Origin: Nocardioides campestrisoli
GTDB taxonomy: Bacteria; Actinomycetota; Actinomycetes; Propionibacteriales; Nocardioidaceae
Length of the DNA: 64,000 bases
NCBI RefSeq assembly: GCF_013624435.2
Contig: NZ_CP061768.1
Span: forward strand, 620,001-684,000
Reading direction: 5' to 3'
The translations under genes and the position numbers were made by a program. The notes under the pieces are model-generated. The model did no database searches. It was not told where the DNA came from and saw only the letters and a list, made by a program, of their open reading frames with translations. Shown piece by piece: positions 1-8,243 of this stretch (positions are counted from its first letter, which is position 1; each line of letters starts with the position of its first letter).

Positions 1-206
1 TCGGCCATCGCCCCGCCGAGCCCACGCCCGCGCACGGGCGGGTCGACGAGGAGCGAGAGCTCCTCGCCGCGGACCAGGGCGACGCAGCCGTCGTGCTGCA
101 GGGTGGTCACCCGGCCGGCGCGCAGGTCCATCAGGGTCGCCTCGTCGAAGGGGGCGACCCCGTCCGCGGCCTCGGCCCGGGAGACGAGGGCGTCGAGGAA
201 TGGCAT
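1..206 (-). CDS. mshD: Mycothiol synthase-like GNAT acetyltransferase (N-terminal part, cut by window edge)
   Basis: The ATG is at 206 and the frame stays open to the window edge, giving the first 68 residues. The start MPFLDALVSRAEAADGVAPF is followed by a GNAT-type acetyl-CoA loop, VDPPVRGRGLGGAM. MshD acetylates Cys-GlcN-inositol in the last step of mycothiol synthesis. The assignment rests on the GNAT motif and on position: in mycobacteria mshD (Rv0819) sits next to the GlnR gene (Rv0818), as here. The residues seen would also fit another GNAT protein, so the specific name is partly inference. Confidence 0.6.
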   Translation of the reverse strand, partial: MPFLDALVSRAEAADGVAPFDEATLMDLRAGRVTTLQHDGCVALVRGEELSLLVDPPVRGRGLGGAMA

Positions 207-312
207 GTGCTCGAGCCTAGGCGAGAGCTTGACACGGATGTGACAGGGGAGGCGTTCGGGACAGAGGTGAGTCCCGGGCGCTGTCGGACCGGTGTCGGAC
301 CGGTGCCGGGGC

Positions 313-1041
313 TCAGGCGTCGGCGGACTCGGCGCCCGAGTCGGCGGGGAGGGACTCGCTGCGGCTGGGCAGCACGAACCGGTAGCCGACGTTGCGCACC
401 GTCCCGATCAGGGTCTCGTGCTCGGGACCGAGCTTGGCGCGCAGACGGCGTACGTGCACGTCCACGGTCCGGGTGCCACCGAAGTAGTCGTAGCCCCACA
501 CCTCCTGGAGCAGCTGCTGGCGGCTGAAGACCCGGCCCGGGTGCTGGGCGAGGTACTTGAGCAGCTCGAACTCCTTGAACGTCAGGTCGAGCGGACGGCC
601 GCCGATCCGCGCGGTGTACGAGGCGTCGTCGACCACCACCTCGCCGGTGCGGATCACGTGCGCGTCGGGGTCGGCGGCGGCGCGGGCCGCGGTGAGCCGG
701 CCGATGGCCAGCCGGATCCGGGCCTCGAGCTCGGCGGGGCCGCAGGTGTGCAGCACCACGTCGTCCATGCCCCAGTCGTGGGCGACGACGGCGAGCCCGC
801 CCTCGGTGACCACGAGCAGCACCGGGACGTCGGCGCCGGTGGTGCGGATCAGCCGGCACAGGTCGCGGGCGTGGGCCAGGTCCTGGCGGCCGTCGACGAG
901 CACCAGGTCCGCCTCGGGCGCCTCGAGCAGTGCGCTGCCCTCGGCGGGCAGGATCTTGACCGAGTGACCCAGCAGCGCCAGGCCGGGCAGCACCTCGGCC
1001 GACGGTTGCAGGGCGCTGGTGAGCAGCAGCAGAGTGCTCAT
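313..1041 (-). CDS. glnR: GlnR-type orphan response regulator, winged-helix (OmpR class)
   Basis: 242 residues. The N-terminal ~115 residues form a receiver-like domain ([15 protein letters not shown]) with a degenerate phosphorylation pocket. The C-terminal half is an OmpR winged helix with the recognition stretch [18 protein letters not shown] and the wing [13 protein letters not shown]. GlnR is the global nitrogen regulator of actinobacteria and works without a dedicated kinase; no histidine kinase lies beside it here. It is divergent from the MoaD/ThiS gene with only 47 bases between starts and is followed on its own strand by the mshD-like gene, as in mycobacteria. A short acidic tail (residues ~229-242) follows the DNA-binding domain. 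Confidence 0.85.
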   Translation of the reverse strand: MSTLLLLTSALQPSAEVLPGLALLGHSVKILPAEGSALLEAPEADLVLVDGRQDLAHARDLCRLIRTTGADVPVLLVVTEGGLAVVAHDWGMDDVVLHTCGPAELEARIRLAIGRLTAARAAADPDAHVIRTGEVVVDDASYTARIGGRPLDLTFKEFELLKYLAQHPGRVFSRQQLLQEVWGYDYFGGTRTVDVHVRRLRAKLGPEHETLIGTVRNVGYRFVLPSRSESLPADSGAESADA

Positions 1042-1088
1042 CGCTCACCTCCTTTGCCCCGTGCGGTGTTGGGGGGAGGATATAGGCC

Positions 1089-1403
1089 ATGGAGGGTCCC
1101 GAAGTCGTGAACAGTCCACCCCCTGGGCACCACGAGTCCCAGATCACGCTGCGCTACTGGGCCGGTGCGCGGCACGCGGCGGGGGTCCCGAGCGACGTCG
1201 TGAGCACTCCCGCCCCCCTCTCCCTGCAGGCGCTGGTGGCGCACGCGGTCGCCCTCCACCCCGACGCGCCGCGCCTGCCGCAGGTGCTCGGTGTCTGCTC
1301 CGCGCTGGTCGACGACCGCCCGGTCGGGACCGCCGACCCGGGCGGCGTGCTGGTCAGTCCCGGGTCGACCGTGGAGTTCCTGCCACCGTTCGCCGGGGGA
1401 TAG
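1089..1403 (+). CDS. MoaD/ThiS family sulfur-carrier protein
   Basis: 104 residues with a ubiquitin-like fold pattern and a C-terminal di-glycine, EFLPPFAGG, the hallmark of MoaD/ThiS carriers that receive sulfur as a C-terminal thiocarboxylate. The ATG at 1089 follows a GGGGGGAGG ribosome site. About 15 extra residues precede the usual start of the fold, so a later GTG at 1107 is possible. The following thioredoxin, DUF4395 and rhodanese genes make a sulfur-transfer role likely. The sequence does not show whether it serves molybdopterin, thiamine or cysteine synthesis. Confidence 0.8.
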   Translation: MEGPEVVNSPPPGHHESQITLRYWAGARHAAGVPSDVVSTPAPLSLQALVAHAVALHPDAPRLPQVLGVCSALVDDRPVGTADPGGVLVSPGSTVEFLPPFAGG

Positions 1404-1445
1404 GCCCCGCCCGCTCGGGGCCCGCAGTGCGGGTGGGGGGAATGG

Positions 1446-1976
1446 GTGCCGCGAGGCCGGCGTTCCCCCTCCGTGACGACCGGACAGTGGGTGCTTCTGC
1501 TCGCCGTGCTGGCTGCCCTCGCGTTCGGCGCGTGGCGTGCAGCGAGCGACGGCCGTTTCCGGCGGAGTGCCGCGGCTCCGGCGCCCACCCTCGCGACCAC
1601 GCCTACCTCTGCGCCTACCTCTGCGCCCACCTCTGGGACCCCCGAGCCCGAGACCGCAGCCCCGTCCCTGCTCTCCGGGACGCCGTACGCCGAGCAGCTG
1701 GGCGAGCGGGCGACGCTGCTGCAGTTCTCCAGCGCTTTCTGCGCGCCCTGCCGGGTGACCCGGCGGACGCTGGAGGAGGTCAGTGCGCTCGTGGAGGGGG
1801 TGGCCCACGTGGAGGTGGACGCCGAGTCGCAGCTGGAGCTGGTCCGCCGGCTCCAGGTGACCCGCACCCCGACCACCCTGGTGCTGGACGCGCACGGCCG
1901 AGAGGTCACCCGCGCCGCGGGCGCGCCCACCAAGCAGCAGGTGCTGGGCGCCCTGGCGCTGGTCGAGGCGGGCTGA
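1446..1976 (+). CDS. Membrane-anchored thioredoxin-like protein
   Basis: 176 residues, GTG start. One N-terminal membrane segment (TGQWVLLLAVLAALAFG) is followed by a Thr/Pro-rich linker of short TSAPTSAPT repeats and a thioredoxin domain from about residue 75. The redox motif is CAPC (FSSAFCAPCRVTRRT) and the cis-proline loop reads RTPTTLVLD, so the active site looks complete. The topology predicts an external redox domain tethered to the membrane. Position matches thiX (Rv0816c) of M. tuberculosis between GlnR and the rhodanese. A GTG at 1473 would still keep the membrane segment. Confidence 0.8.
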   Translation: MPRGRRSPSVTTGQWVLLLAVLAALAFGAWRAASDGRFRRSAAAPAPTLATTPTSAPTSAPTSGTPEPETAAPSLLSGTPYAEQLGERATLLQFSSAFCAPCRVTRRTLEEVSALVEGVAHVEVDAESQLELVRRLQVTRTPTTLVLDAHGREVTRAAGAPTKQQVLGALALVEAG

Positions 1977-1986
1977 CCTGATGGAC

Positions 1987-2025
1987 CGTCTCATTATTCG
2001 GTACAGGTATCCGACTAATGAGACG
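1987..2025 (+). promoter_or_regulatory. 15-bp imperfect dyad, likely operator overlapping a promoter
   Basis: The arms 1987-2001 (CGTCTCATTATTCGG) and 2011-2025 (CCGACTAATGAGACG) are inverted repeats matching at 14 of 15 positions around a 9-base spacer. The site lies just after the thioredoxin stop and 43 bases before the leader peptide. It is AT-rich for this genome and has no U-tract, which argues against a terminator. A homodimeric regulator binding site is the simplest reading; the regulator is not identified. Confidence 0.6.
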
Positions 2026-2054
2026 CGCATTTCTGGCCCGACCCCTGGCGCCCG

Positions 2055-2060
2055 TAGGGT
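2055..2060 (+). promoter_or_regulatory. -10 box (TAGGGT) of the sulfur leader transcript, likely leaderless
   Basis: TAGGGT ends seven bases before the ATG at 2068, the spacing expected for an actinobacterial leaderless mRNA. No good ribosome site precedes the ATG. Confidence 0.5.
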
Positions 2061-2067
2061 TCTGGCC

Positions 2068-2145
2068 ATGACCTCGACCTGGTTGACGAAGCGGCGCGCA
2101 GTGGACCACTGCCGCATGCGCTCGTCCCTGTGTCGAATGTCCTGA
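2068..2145 (+). CDS. 25-residue Cys/Arg leader peptide (uORF), probable cysteine-responsive attenuator
   Basis: A 25-codon frame starts at ATG 2068 and ends at TGA 2143-2145. Its C-terminal part reads AVDHCRMRSSLCRMS, with Cys15 and Cys22 each followed by Arg. This resembles the short leader peptides described upstream of sulfur-assimilation genes in other actinobacteria, in which slow translation of Cys codons relieves downstream termination or occlusion. The 162 bases from its stop to the DUF4395 gene are GC-rich and can fold, as attenuation needs. It is too short for ordinary gene calling. The identity is inferred from sequence pattern and location. Confidence 0.7.
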   Translation: MTSTWLTKRRAVDHCRMRSSLCRMS

Positions 2146-2307
2146 GGGGCGACGTCCCACCCTGCCCGCCTCCGGCCTGAGTGCCGGACGGCCCGGCTGC
2201 AGGCCCGTCGCTCCACCGCGCCGAGCGCTTCCGCGCCCGGCATCGCGCCTCCCCGTCCGGGGAGCGGCGCGAGCACAGGACGAGACCACGACGGACGAGG
2301 TAGAGGC

Positions 2308-2781
2308 ATGGGCGCGCAGATCGACCAGATCGATCCGCAGATCGACCCGAGGGGGCCGCAGTTCGCGGCGGCGCTGACCACGGTGCTGCTGGCGACGGTG
2401 CTCCTCACCGCGCCGAGCGCGGTGGCCATCGCCCTGCTCGCGGTCCAGGCCGTGTTCTTCGCGGTCGGCGGGGCGGTCGGGGTGCAGCACACGCCGTACG
2501 CCTGGCTCTTCCGCACCCTGGTCCGCCCGCGGCTGGCCCCGCCCACCGAGCTGGAGGACGCGGCGCCGCCGCGGTTCGCCCAGGTCGTCGGGCTGGGCTT
2601 CGCGCTCGTCGGTCTGGCCGGCCTGGTCTCGGGACTGACCGTCCTCGGCCTGGTCGCCGTCGGGTTCGCCCTGGCCGCCGCCCTGCTCAACGCCGCCTTC
2701 GGCTTCTGCCTGGGTTGCGAGCTCTACCTGCTCGGCGCCCGCGCCGGGCTGCGCCGCACCAGCATCACCCCCACTCGCTGA
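2308..2781 (+). CDS. DUF4395 membrane protein
   Basis: 157 residues with four hydrophobic segments in two pairs (about residues 20-55 and 90-130). The C-terminal signature FGFCLGCELYLLGAR supplies two cysteines next to the last membrane segment. Family members lie beside thioredoxin and rhodanese genes (Rv0817c in M. tuberculosis), which points to thiol or sulfur chemistry at the membrane, but no activity is established. It is the first full-length gene after the leader peptide and lies 31 bases before the rhodanese gene, so the two are probably cotranscribed. Clear GAGG site before the ATG. Confidence 0.8.
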   Translation: MGAQIDQIDPQIDPRGPQFAAALTTVLLATVLLTAPSAVAIALLAVQAVFFAVGGAVGVQHTPYAWLFRTLVRPRLAPPTELEDAAPPRFAQVVGLGFALVGLAGLVSGLTVLGLVAVGFALAAALLNAAFGFCLGCELYLLGARAGLRRTSITPTR

Positions 2782-2812
2782 GCACCACCACCCACCGAAA
2801 GAGAGAAACCCC

Positions 2813-3661
2813 ATGAGCCGCGAAGACTCGCTCGTCACTGCCCAGTGGGTCGAGGACAACCTCGACACCCCCGGCATCGTCCTGATCGAGGTCGACGAGG
2901 ACACCAAGGCCTACGACAAGGGCCACATCCGCAACGCGATCAAGCTCGACTGGACCACCGACCTGCAGGACCAGGTACGTCGCGACTTCGTCGACAAGGC
3001 GGGCTTCGAGAAGCTGCTCTCCGAGCGCGGCGTCAGCAACGACGACACGGTGGTGCTCTACGGCGGCAACAACAACTGGTTCGCCGCCTACGCGTACTGG
3101 TACTTCAAGCTCTACGGCCACCGCGACGTCAAGCTGATGGACGGCGGCCGCAAGAAGTGGGAGCTCGACTCCCGCGAGCTGGTCCAGGAGGTCCCGACCC
3201 GGGAGCAGACCACCTACACCGCGACCGAGCAGGACCGCTCCATCCGCGCCTTCCGGGACGACGCCGTCGCCGCGATCGGCGTGCAGAACCTGATCGACGT
3301 GCGCAGCCCCGACGAGTACGCCGGCCGGCTGCTCGCCCCGGCCCACCTCCCGCAGGAGCAGGCCCAGCGCGCCGGCCACATCCCCACCAGCCTCAACGTG
3401 CCGTGGAGCAAGAACTGCAACGACGACGGCACCTTCAAGTCCGACGAGGACCTGCGCAAGCTCTACGACGAGGTCGGCATCGACGACTCCAAGGACACCA
3501 TCGCGCTGTGCCGCATCGGTGAGCGTTCCTCGCTGACCTGGTTCGTGCTGCAGGAGCTGCTCGGCTTCAAGAACGTCAAGAACTACGACGGCTCCTGGAC
3601 CGAGTACGGCTCCCTGGTCGGCGTCCCGGTGGCGCTCGGCGACGAGCCCGGGGAGGCCTGA
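2813..3661 (+). CDS. cysA: Thiosulfate sulfurtransferase (tandem rhodanese)
   Basis: 282 residues, the usual length for a two-domain rhodanese. Domain 1 (about 8-125) is the inactive fold; domain 2 (about 150-275) carries the catalytic loop CRIGERSS with Cys233 as the persulfide-forming residue. It transfers sulfane sulfur from thiosulfate to an acceptor in the cytoplasm. It corresponds to CysA/SseA of mycobacteria (Rv0815c), where the same DUF1416 partner follows. A single base separates its stop from the next start, indicating translational coupling. The symbol follows mycobacterial usage and does not mean the ABC sulfate transporter CysA. Confidence 0.9.
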   Translation: MSREDSLVTAQWVEDNLDTPGIVLIEVDEDTKAYDKGHIRNAIKLDWTTDLQDQVRRDFVDKAGFEKLLSERGVSNDDTVVLYGGNNNWFAAYAYWYFKLYGHRDVKLMDGGRKKWELDSRELVQEVPTREQTTYTATEQDRSIRAFRDDAVAAIGVQNLIDVRSPDEYAGRLLAPAHLPQEQAQRAGHIPTSLNVPWSKNCNDDGTFKSDEDLRKLYDEVGIDDSKDTIALCRIGERSSLTWFVLQELLGFKNVKNYDGSWTEYGSLVGVPVALGDEPGEA

Positions 3662-3662
3662 G

Positions 3663-3959
3663 ATGTGCGGCGCGACTGAGGGTGGGCTCCCGCTGGACGG
3701 CGTCAACGTCGCCAAGGAGGCCGTGATCCAGGGCCAGGTGACCCGCGACGGCGAGCCCGTCGGGTCGGCGTACGTGCGTCTGCTCGACCGCACCGGCGAG
3801 TTCACCGCCGAGGTGCCCACCTCGGCCAGTGGCCACTTCCGGTTCTTCGCCAAGGACGGCGAGTGGACGCTGCGCACGCTGGCGCCCAAGGCCGACCCGG
3901 TGGACCGCACGGTCCGCGCGCAGATCGGCTCGGTGGCCGAGGTGGCCATCGCCGTCTGA
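3663..3959 (+). CDS. sseC: DUF1416 protein, SseC type
   Basis: 98 residues beginning MCGATEGG, the conserved Cys-containing N-terminus of DUF1416. The rest is a small beta-sandwich-like domain (VIQGQVTRDGEPVGSAYVRL). SseC proteins are encoded immediately after CysA-type rhodaneses in actinobacteria, and the spacing here (TGAGATG) is the same. A role as a sulfur acceptor or assembly partner is suspected from this association. A strong hairpin follows, closing the sulfur operon. Confidence 0.85.
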   Translation: MCGATEGGLPLDGVNVAKEAVIQGQVTRDGEPVGSAYVRLLDRTGEFTAEVPTSASGHFRFFAKDGEWTLRTLAPKADPVDRTVRAQIGSVAEVAIAV

Positions 3960-3970
3960 GGTCTCCCGAG

Positions 3971-4002
3971 GCCCCGGCTCCCCCTCAGGGGGAGACCGGG
4001 GC
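3971..4002 (+). terminator. Rho-independent-type hairpin after sseC
   Basis: GCCCCGGCTCCCCCT pairs with AGGGGGAGACCGGGGC across a short loop with one mismatch. It ends with TTC, with no long U-tract, as is usual in actinobacteria. Confidence 0.75.
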
Positions 4003-4062
4003 TTCGGCGCACATCGCCAGCCGTTCCCAGCACCCCGATCCACATCCCGAGCAGGAGCCCAG

Positions 4063-5349
4063 ATGACCTACCGCCCCGAGACCCTCGCCGTGCACGCCGG
4101 ACAGGAGGAGGCGGACCCGACGACGAACTCGCGGGCCGTGCCGATCTACCAGACGACCTCCTACGTCTTCAACGACACCGAGCACGCGGCCAACCTGTTC
4201 TCCCTGGCCGAGCCGGGCAACATCTACACCCGGATCATGAACCCGACCCAGTCGGTCTTCGAGGACCGGATCAACCAGCTCGAGGGCGGGGTCGGCGCGC
4301 TCGCCACCGCCAGCGGCTCCGCCGCCACGACGTACGCCGTGCTCAACCTGACCTACGCCGGCGACAACATCGTCGCGCTCTCCACCCTGTACGGCGGCAC
4401 CTACGCGCTCTTCGCCCACACGCTGCCGCAGTTCGGCATCGAGGTCCGGTTCGTCGACCCGGAGAAGCCCGAGGACCTGGCCAAGCACGTCGACGAGAAG
4501 ACCAAGCTGGTCTTCGGCGAGACCGTCGGCAACCCGAAGATCAACGTGATCGACATCCCCGCCTGGTCCGAGGCGGCGCACGCCGCGGGCCTGCCGCTGA
4601 TCATCGACAACACCGCTCCCTCGCCCTACCTGGTGCGCGCGCTCGAGCAGGGCGCCGACGTGGTGGTGCACTCGGCCACCAAGTACATCGGCGGCCACGG
4701 CACCTCGATCGGCGGCGTCATCGTCGACTCCGGCAAGTTCGACTGGGCGGCGCACTCCGACCGCTTCCCGGGGCTCACCCAGCCCGACCCGGCGTACCAC
4801 GGCGCGGTCTGGACCGAGGCGGCCGGACCGGCGGCGTACATCATCCGAGCCCGCACGGTGCTGCTGCGCAACACCGGCGCCGCGATCACCCCGATGAACT
4901 CGTGGCTGTTCCTGCAGGGCCTGGAGACGCTGCACCTGCGGATGGAGCGGCACAGCGAGAACGCGCTCGCGATCGCGCAGTACCTCGAGGGTCACGACGC
5001 GGTCTCCTGGGTGAGCTACCCGGGCCTGGAGTCCAGCGCCTACAAGGAGGTCGCGGACCGCACCTTCACCGGCAAGGGGTACGGCGGCATCCTGAGCTTC
5101 GGTCTCAAGTCGGGGCGCGAGGGCGGCAAGCGGTTCATCGAGTCGCTCGGCCTGTTCAGCCACCTGGCCAACATCGGCGACGCGAAGTCGCTGGCGATCC
5201 ACAACGCCACCACCACCCACAGCCAGCTCACGACCGAGGAGCTGGAGGCGGCCGGCGTGCCGGAGGACATGGTGCGGCTCTCGATCGGCATCGAGAACGT
5301 CGAGGACCTGGTCGCCGACCTCGAGCAGGCGCTGAACGCCGCCAAGTAA
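4063..5349 (+). CDS. metY: O-acetylhomoserine sulfhydrylase (aminocarboxypropyltransferase)
   Basis: 428 residues, a Cys/Met-metabolism PLP enzyme. The PLP lysine is Lys207 in VHSATKYIGGHGTSIGG, and NPTQSVFEDRINQLEGG and ATASGSAATT are typical of the family. It combines O-acetylhomoserine with sulfide to give homocysteine. The ATG at 4063 is used because longer open frames run into sseC. The paired metX gene downstream makes its substrate. The length, longer than a cystathionine gamma-synthase (~390), supports MetY over MetB. No SAM riboswitch fits in the 60 bases before the start. Confidence 0.93.
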   Translation: MTYRPETLAVHAGQEEADPTTNSRAVPIYQTTSYVFNDTEHAANLFSLAEPGNIYTRIMNPTQSVFEDRINQLEGGVGALATASGSAATTYAVLNLTYAGDNIVALSTLYGGTYALFAHTLPQFGIEVRFVDPEKPEDLAKHVDEKTKLVFGETVGNPKINVIDIPAWSEAAHAAGLPLIIDNTAPSPYLVRALEQGADVVVHSATKYIGGHGTSIGGVIVDSGKFDWAAHSDRFPGLTQPDPAYHGAVWTEAAGPAAYIIRARTVLLRNTGAAITPMNSWLFLQGLETLHLRMERHSENALAIAQYLEGHDAVSWVSYPGLESSAYKEVADRTFTGKGYGGILSFGLKSGREGGKRFIESLGLFSHLANIGDAKSLAIHNATTTHSQLTTEELEAAGVPEDMVRLSIGIENVEDLVADLEQALNAAK

Positions 5350-5360
5350 CCGGCAGCCGC

Positions 5361-5398
5361 AGCCCGGAGAATCCCCTGAACAGGGGATTCTCCGGGCT
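5361..5398 (+). terminator. Perfect 18-bp hairpin after metY
   Basis: 5361-5378 and 5381-5398 are perfect inverted repeats (AGCCCGGAGAATCCCCTG and its complement) with two bases between them. It is placed to stop metY transcription before the metX promoter. Confidence 0.85.
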
Positions 5399-5474
5399 GT
5401 CGTGCGTCCCTAGGGTGTTCCGGGCGTGCCGCCTCTGGAGGGGGGACGGTACGTCGATCAGGGGAGGGCCCCGC

Positions 5475-5597
5475 ATGGGAACGAGCGCGCGCGGGGTGGT
5501 GGCAGCGTTTCCGGCGCTGCCCCTCGCCGCCCTGGTCCTGCAGTCCGGGACCGGGGTGGCGACCACCCCCACCGGGGAGCGGACCCGCTCGGCTTGA
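5475..5597 (+). CDS. Small ORF, 40 residues, possible gene remnant
   Basis: ATG 5475 with a GGGGAGGG site about seven bases upstream. The product has a hydrophobic, signal-like start (VVAAFPALPLAALVLQSG) and stops soon after where a cleavage site would fall. It could be the surviving 5' end of an exported protein, a small secreted peptide or chance. It lies between the metY terminator and metX. No family recognised. Confidence 0.25.
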   Translation: MGTSARGVVAAFPALPLAALVLQSGTGVATTPTGERTRSA

Positions 5598-5644
5598 CGG
5601 GCCGCGGTCCTGACCAGGCACGGGAGCCGCATCCGCTGACGAAG

Positions 5645-5650
5645 TAGGGT
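5645..5650 (+). promoter_or_regulatory. -10 box (TAGGGT) of metX, leaderless
   Basis: TAGGGT ends six bases before the GTG start at 5657. metX therefore probably has its own promoter, separate from metY, and lacks a 5' untranslated region. Confidence 0.5.
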
Positions 5651-5656
5651 CGCCGT

Positions 5657-6769
5657 GTGAGCGGTCCCCTTGGCTATGTCGAGACCCAGCGGGCCGTGGT
5701 GGCGACGCAGACGGACCCGCTGGTGCTGCGCGGCGGTGGCCGGCTCGACCACGTCGAGGTCGCCTTCGAGACGTACGGCGAGCTCTCGCCGGCACGCGAC
5801 AACGTCGTCTTCGTCTGCCACGCGCTGACCGGCAACGCGCACGCGGCCGGGATGCACATGGGCGCGAAGAAGCGCGGCTGGTGGGACAACATGATCGGAC
5901 CGGGCAAGCCCGTGGACACCGACCGGTTCTTCGTGGTCAGCCCCAACCTGCTGGGCGGCTGCTCGGGCACCACCGGCCCGCTGTCGGTCGACCCGGCGAC
6001 CGGGTCGCCGTACTTCCTGGACTTCCCGATCCTGCACATGACCGACCTGGTCGCGGTGCACCGACGGCTGATGCGCCACCTGGGCATCGAGCGGCTCTAC
6101 GCCGGGGTGGGCGGTTCGCTGGGCGGGATGCAGATCCTCCAGTGGGCGATCGACGCGCCGCAGGAGGTGGAGCGGGCGGTGGTGGTGGCGGCCTCGTCCC
6201 GGCTGACGCCGGAGAACATCGCGTTCTCCGCGGTGGCGCGGGAGGCGATCATGAACGACCCGGACTTCCACGACGGCCGTTACGCCGAGAAGGGCGTCAC
6301 CCCGCGGCACGGGCAGAAGGTGGCACGGATGATGGCCCACATCACCTACGTGTCGCCCCAGTCGCTGCAGACGAAGTTCGGGCACCGTCGCGACCGTCAG
6401 GGTGACGACTGGACCCTGGAGCCCGACTACGCCGTCGAGCACTACCTCCAGCACCAGGGGGAGACGTTCCTGGACCGCTTCGACGCGCTCAGTTATCTCT
6501 ACCTCACCCGCCTGCTGGACTACTTCGACCCGTTCGGCGACCCGTGGACGGCGGAGCGGCTGGCCGAGGCGGTCACCCGGTTCCAGGTGACCTCGTTCGA
6601 CTCCGACTGGCGCTTCGACACCGGTCAGTCGGTGCGGATGGTCGAGCGGCTGAGCGCCTGCGGGGTCGACGTCGACTTCGCCGAGCTGACCTCCCCGCAC
6701 GGGCACGACTCGTTCCTGCTGGAGCCGCCGGGCTACCACGAGCGCGTCGCCTCTTTCCTGAAGGGCTGA
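5657..6769 (+). CDS. metX: Homoserine O-acetyltransferase
   Basis: 370 residues, alpha/beta hydrolase fold. The nucleophile elbow GVGGSLGGMQ holds Ser154; the C-terminal triad His is His350 in HGHDSFLLEP. Family motifs LTGNAHA, NLLGGCSGTTGP and DYFDPFGDP are present. It acetylates homoserine with acetyl-CoA for the MetY reaction. GTG is chosen as start because the -10 box lies at leaderless spacing and the N-terminus aligns with the family. Many homologues have GGSMGG; Leu at that position is conservative. The closely similar succinyltransferases cannot be fully excluded, but the adjacent MetY supports acetyl. Confidence 0.92.
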   Translation: MSGPLGYVETQRAVVATQTDPLVLRGGGRLDHVEVAFETYGELSPARDNVVFVCHALTGNAHAAGMHMGAKKRGWWDNMIGPGKPVDTDRFFVVSPNLLGGCSGTTGPLSVDPATGSPYFLDFPILHMTDLVAVHRRLMRHLGIERLYAGVGGSLGGMQILQWAIDAPQEVERAVVVAASSRLTPENIAFSAVAREAIMNDPDFHDGRYAEKGVTPRHGQKVARMMAHITYVSPQSLQTKFGHRRDRQGDDWTLEPDYAVEHYLQHQGETFLDRFDALSYLYLTRLLDYFDPFGDPWTAERLAEAVTRFQVTSFDSDWRFDTGQSVRMVERLSACGVDVDFAELTSPHGHDSFLLEPPGYHERVASFLKG

Positions 6770-6801
6770 CCAGGACGGCAGAAGGGGTTCGGGGCGCACG
6801 C

Positions 6802-8091
6802 CTACCTCCTCCTGCTGAACCGGACGTCGCCGTCGGGCATGCGGGAGTGCAGGTAGCGGTCGTCGTGGATGCGCTGGTGGTGATGGCTGCACAGCAGGAT
6901 GCCGTTCGCCAGGTCCGTCGGGCCGTCCAGGGACCAGGGCACGAGGTGATGTGCCTCGCACCAGGCCGCGGGGATCGAGCACCCGTCGGCGCGACAGCGC
7001 TTGTCGCGGATCGCGAGCGCCCGTCGCTGAGTCGGGGAGAAGAGGCGCGCGCTGAGTCCGAGGTCGAGGGGGTGGGACCCGGTCCCGAGGACCGCCGGGA
7101 TGAGCTTGGCGGTGCACGCGAGCCGGCGCGCCTCGCCGGCGGTGATCCGGTCGCCGGACTCGAGCGCGGCGGTGCCGAGGCCCGACATCAGGTCCTCGAG
7201 GTCGATCGAGATCACCACGGTGGTGGCGTCGCCGCCGTGCAGCGGCAGGCGACGTGGGTCGAGCACCTCAAGCAGCGAGCAGAACGCCTTCCCGAGGCGT
7301 ACCTGGTAGGGCACGGGCTCGCCGAGAGCGCTCGCTGAGGCGTCGTCCTGCCGGCCCCGAGCGGCCTGGTTGGCGGGCTGCCGCGGGTTGGTGAAGGCCT
7401 CGAGGTAGGTGGTGAGTCGCTGCGCCGTGGCCACCGGCACGCGCGCCTTGATCAGTGCGGTGCCGTCCCCGAGGTCGCGCACGCTCAGGGTGGTCCCGCG
7501 GCGGGCGCGACGCTCCTCGGCGAGCAGCCTGCGGCGCTCGGCGTCCTCCGCCACCTCGGGGGCGACGACCTCGAGCACCTTCGCGCCGAGGCGGGCCAGC
7601 TCGGCCGGGCCCCACGTCGCGGCCAGGGTGATCAGGTGCGCCTCGGCGTCGGCCCGGACCTGCGCGGTCACCCCGTGGCGCGGGTCGGTGGGCAGGTCGT
7701 CGAGAGTCCGCGCGATCGCGTGGGCCTGGTCGAGGTTGACCGCCCCGGTGGTGAGGGCGTGCCCCAAGGCGTGCCAGCGCTGGTCCAGGGCGGTCGCCAA
7801 TCGCTGGTGCCGACGGGCGCCCGCTCGGTCGCTGTGGGTGCGGTGCGCGAGCCACGCGGCGACGTCGCGGTGCCCCTCGTCGGCCGCGACGTCGGCGGAG
7901 GCGGCGACCACCCGCAGCCGCAGCGCGGCGACTCGCGACTCGAGCCCGTGCAGGGCGAGCAGCGCCCGGCGCTTCTGCGCCGTGGTCATGAAGACGGGGT
8001 CTACGACGGCCACCTCGGACAGGGCGGCGTCGATCTGCGCGGCACAGTCCAGCACGGGGTGCGCGGGCAGGGTCGGCTCCGACGGATCCAT
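6802..8091 (-). CDS. DUF222/HNH endonuclease protein (13E12 repeat family)
   Basis: 429 residues. The N-terminal two-thirds is the helical DUF222 domain of the 13E12 family (VAALRLRVVAASADVAADEG). The C-terminus is an HNH nuclease with CRADGCSIPAAWCEAHHLVP and LLCSHHHQRIHD, so the metal-binding histidines and zinc cysteines are present. ATG 8091 is preferred to GTG 8097 because GGGAGG lies six bases upstream of it. This family is abundant and scattered in actinobacteria, and some M. tuberculosis members are LexA-controlled. A LexA-type box lies about 150 bases upstream. Function is probably DNA cleavage in repair, mobility or defence; unproven. Confidence 0.9.
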   Translation of the reverse strand: MDPSEPTLPAHPVLDCAAQIDAALSEVAVVDPVFMTTAQKRRALLALHGLESRVAALRLRVVAASADVAADEGHRDVAAWLAHRTHSDRAGARRHQRLATALDQRWHALGHALTTGAVNLDQAHAIARTLDDLPTDPRHGVTAQVRADAEAHLITLAATWGPAELARLGAKVLEVVAPEVAEDAERRRLLAEERRARRGTTLSVRDLGDGTALIKARVPVATAQRLTTYLEAFTNPRQPANQAARGRQDDASASALGEPVPYQVRLGKAFCSLLEVLDPRRLPLHGGDATTVVISIDLEDLMSGLGTAALESGDRITAGEARRLACTAKLIPAVLGTGSHPLDLGLSARLFSPTQRRALAIRDKRCRADGCSIPAAWCEAHHLVPWSLDGPTDLANGILLCSHHHQRIHDDRYLHSRMPDGDVRFSRRR

Positions 8092-8243
8092 CGCCACCCT
8101 CCCTGCACGTCCGACACCACGACAAAGGCCCCGTCGGCAGCAACGGCAACCAGGGGCCGCGCATCATCCGAGGGTCAGGATCTGTCGAGGGTCTCCGGGG
8201 AGGGGCCTCGTCCGGCGCCGGCATCCCGACGCTCTGCAATCAA

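Noticed and set aside
131..1147. Long minus-strand frame overlapping glnR
   Set aside because: Shadow of glnR in another frame; Arg/Pro-rich with no domain, while glnR has a full winged helix.
4002..4062. Possible SAM or cobalamin riboswitch before metY
   Set aside because: Only 60 bases are free after the sseC hairpin and I see no conserved riboswitch core.
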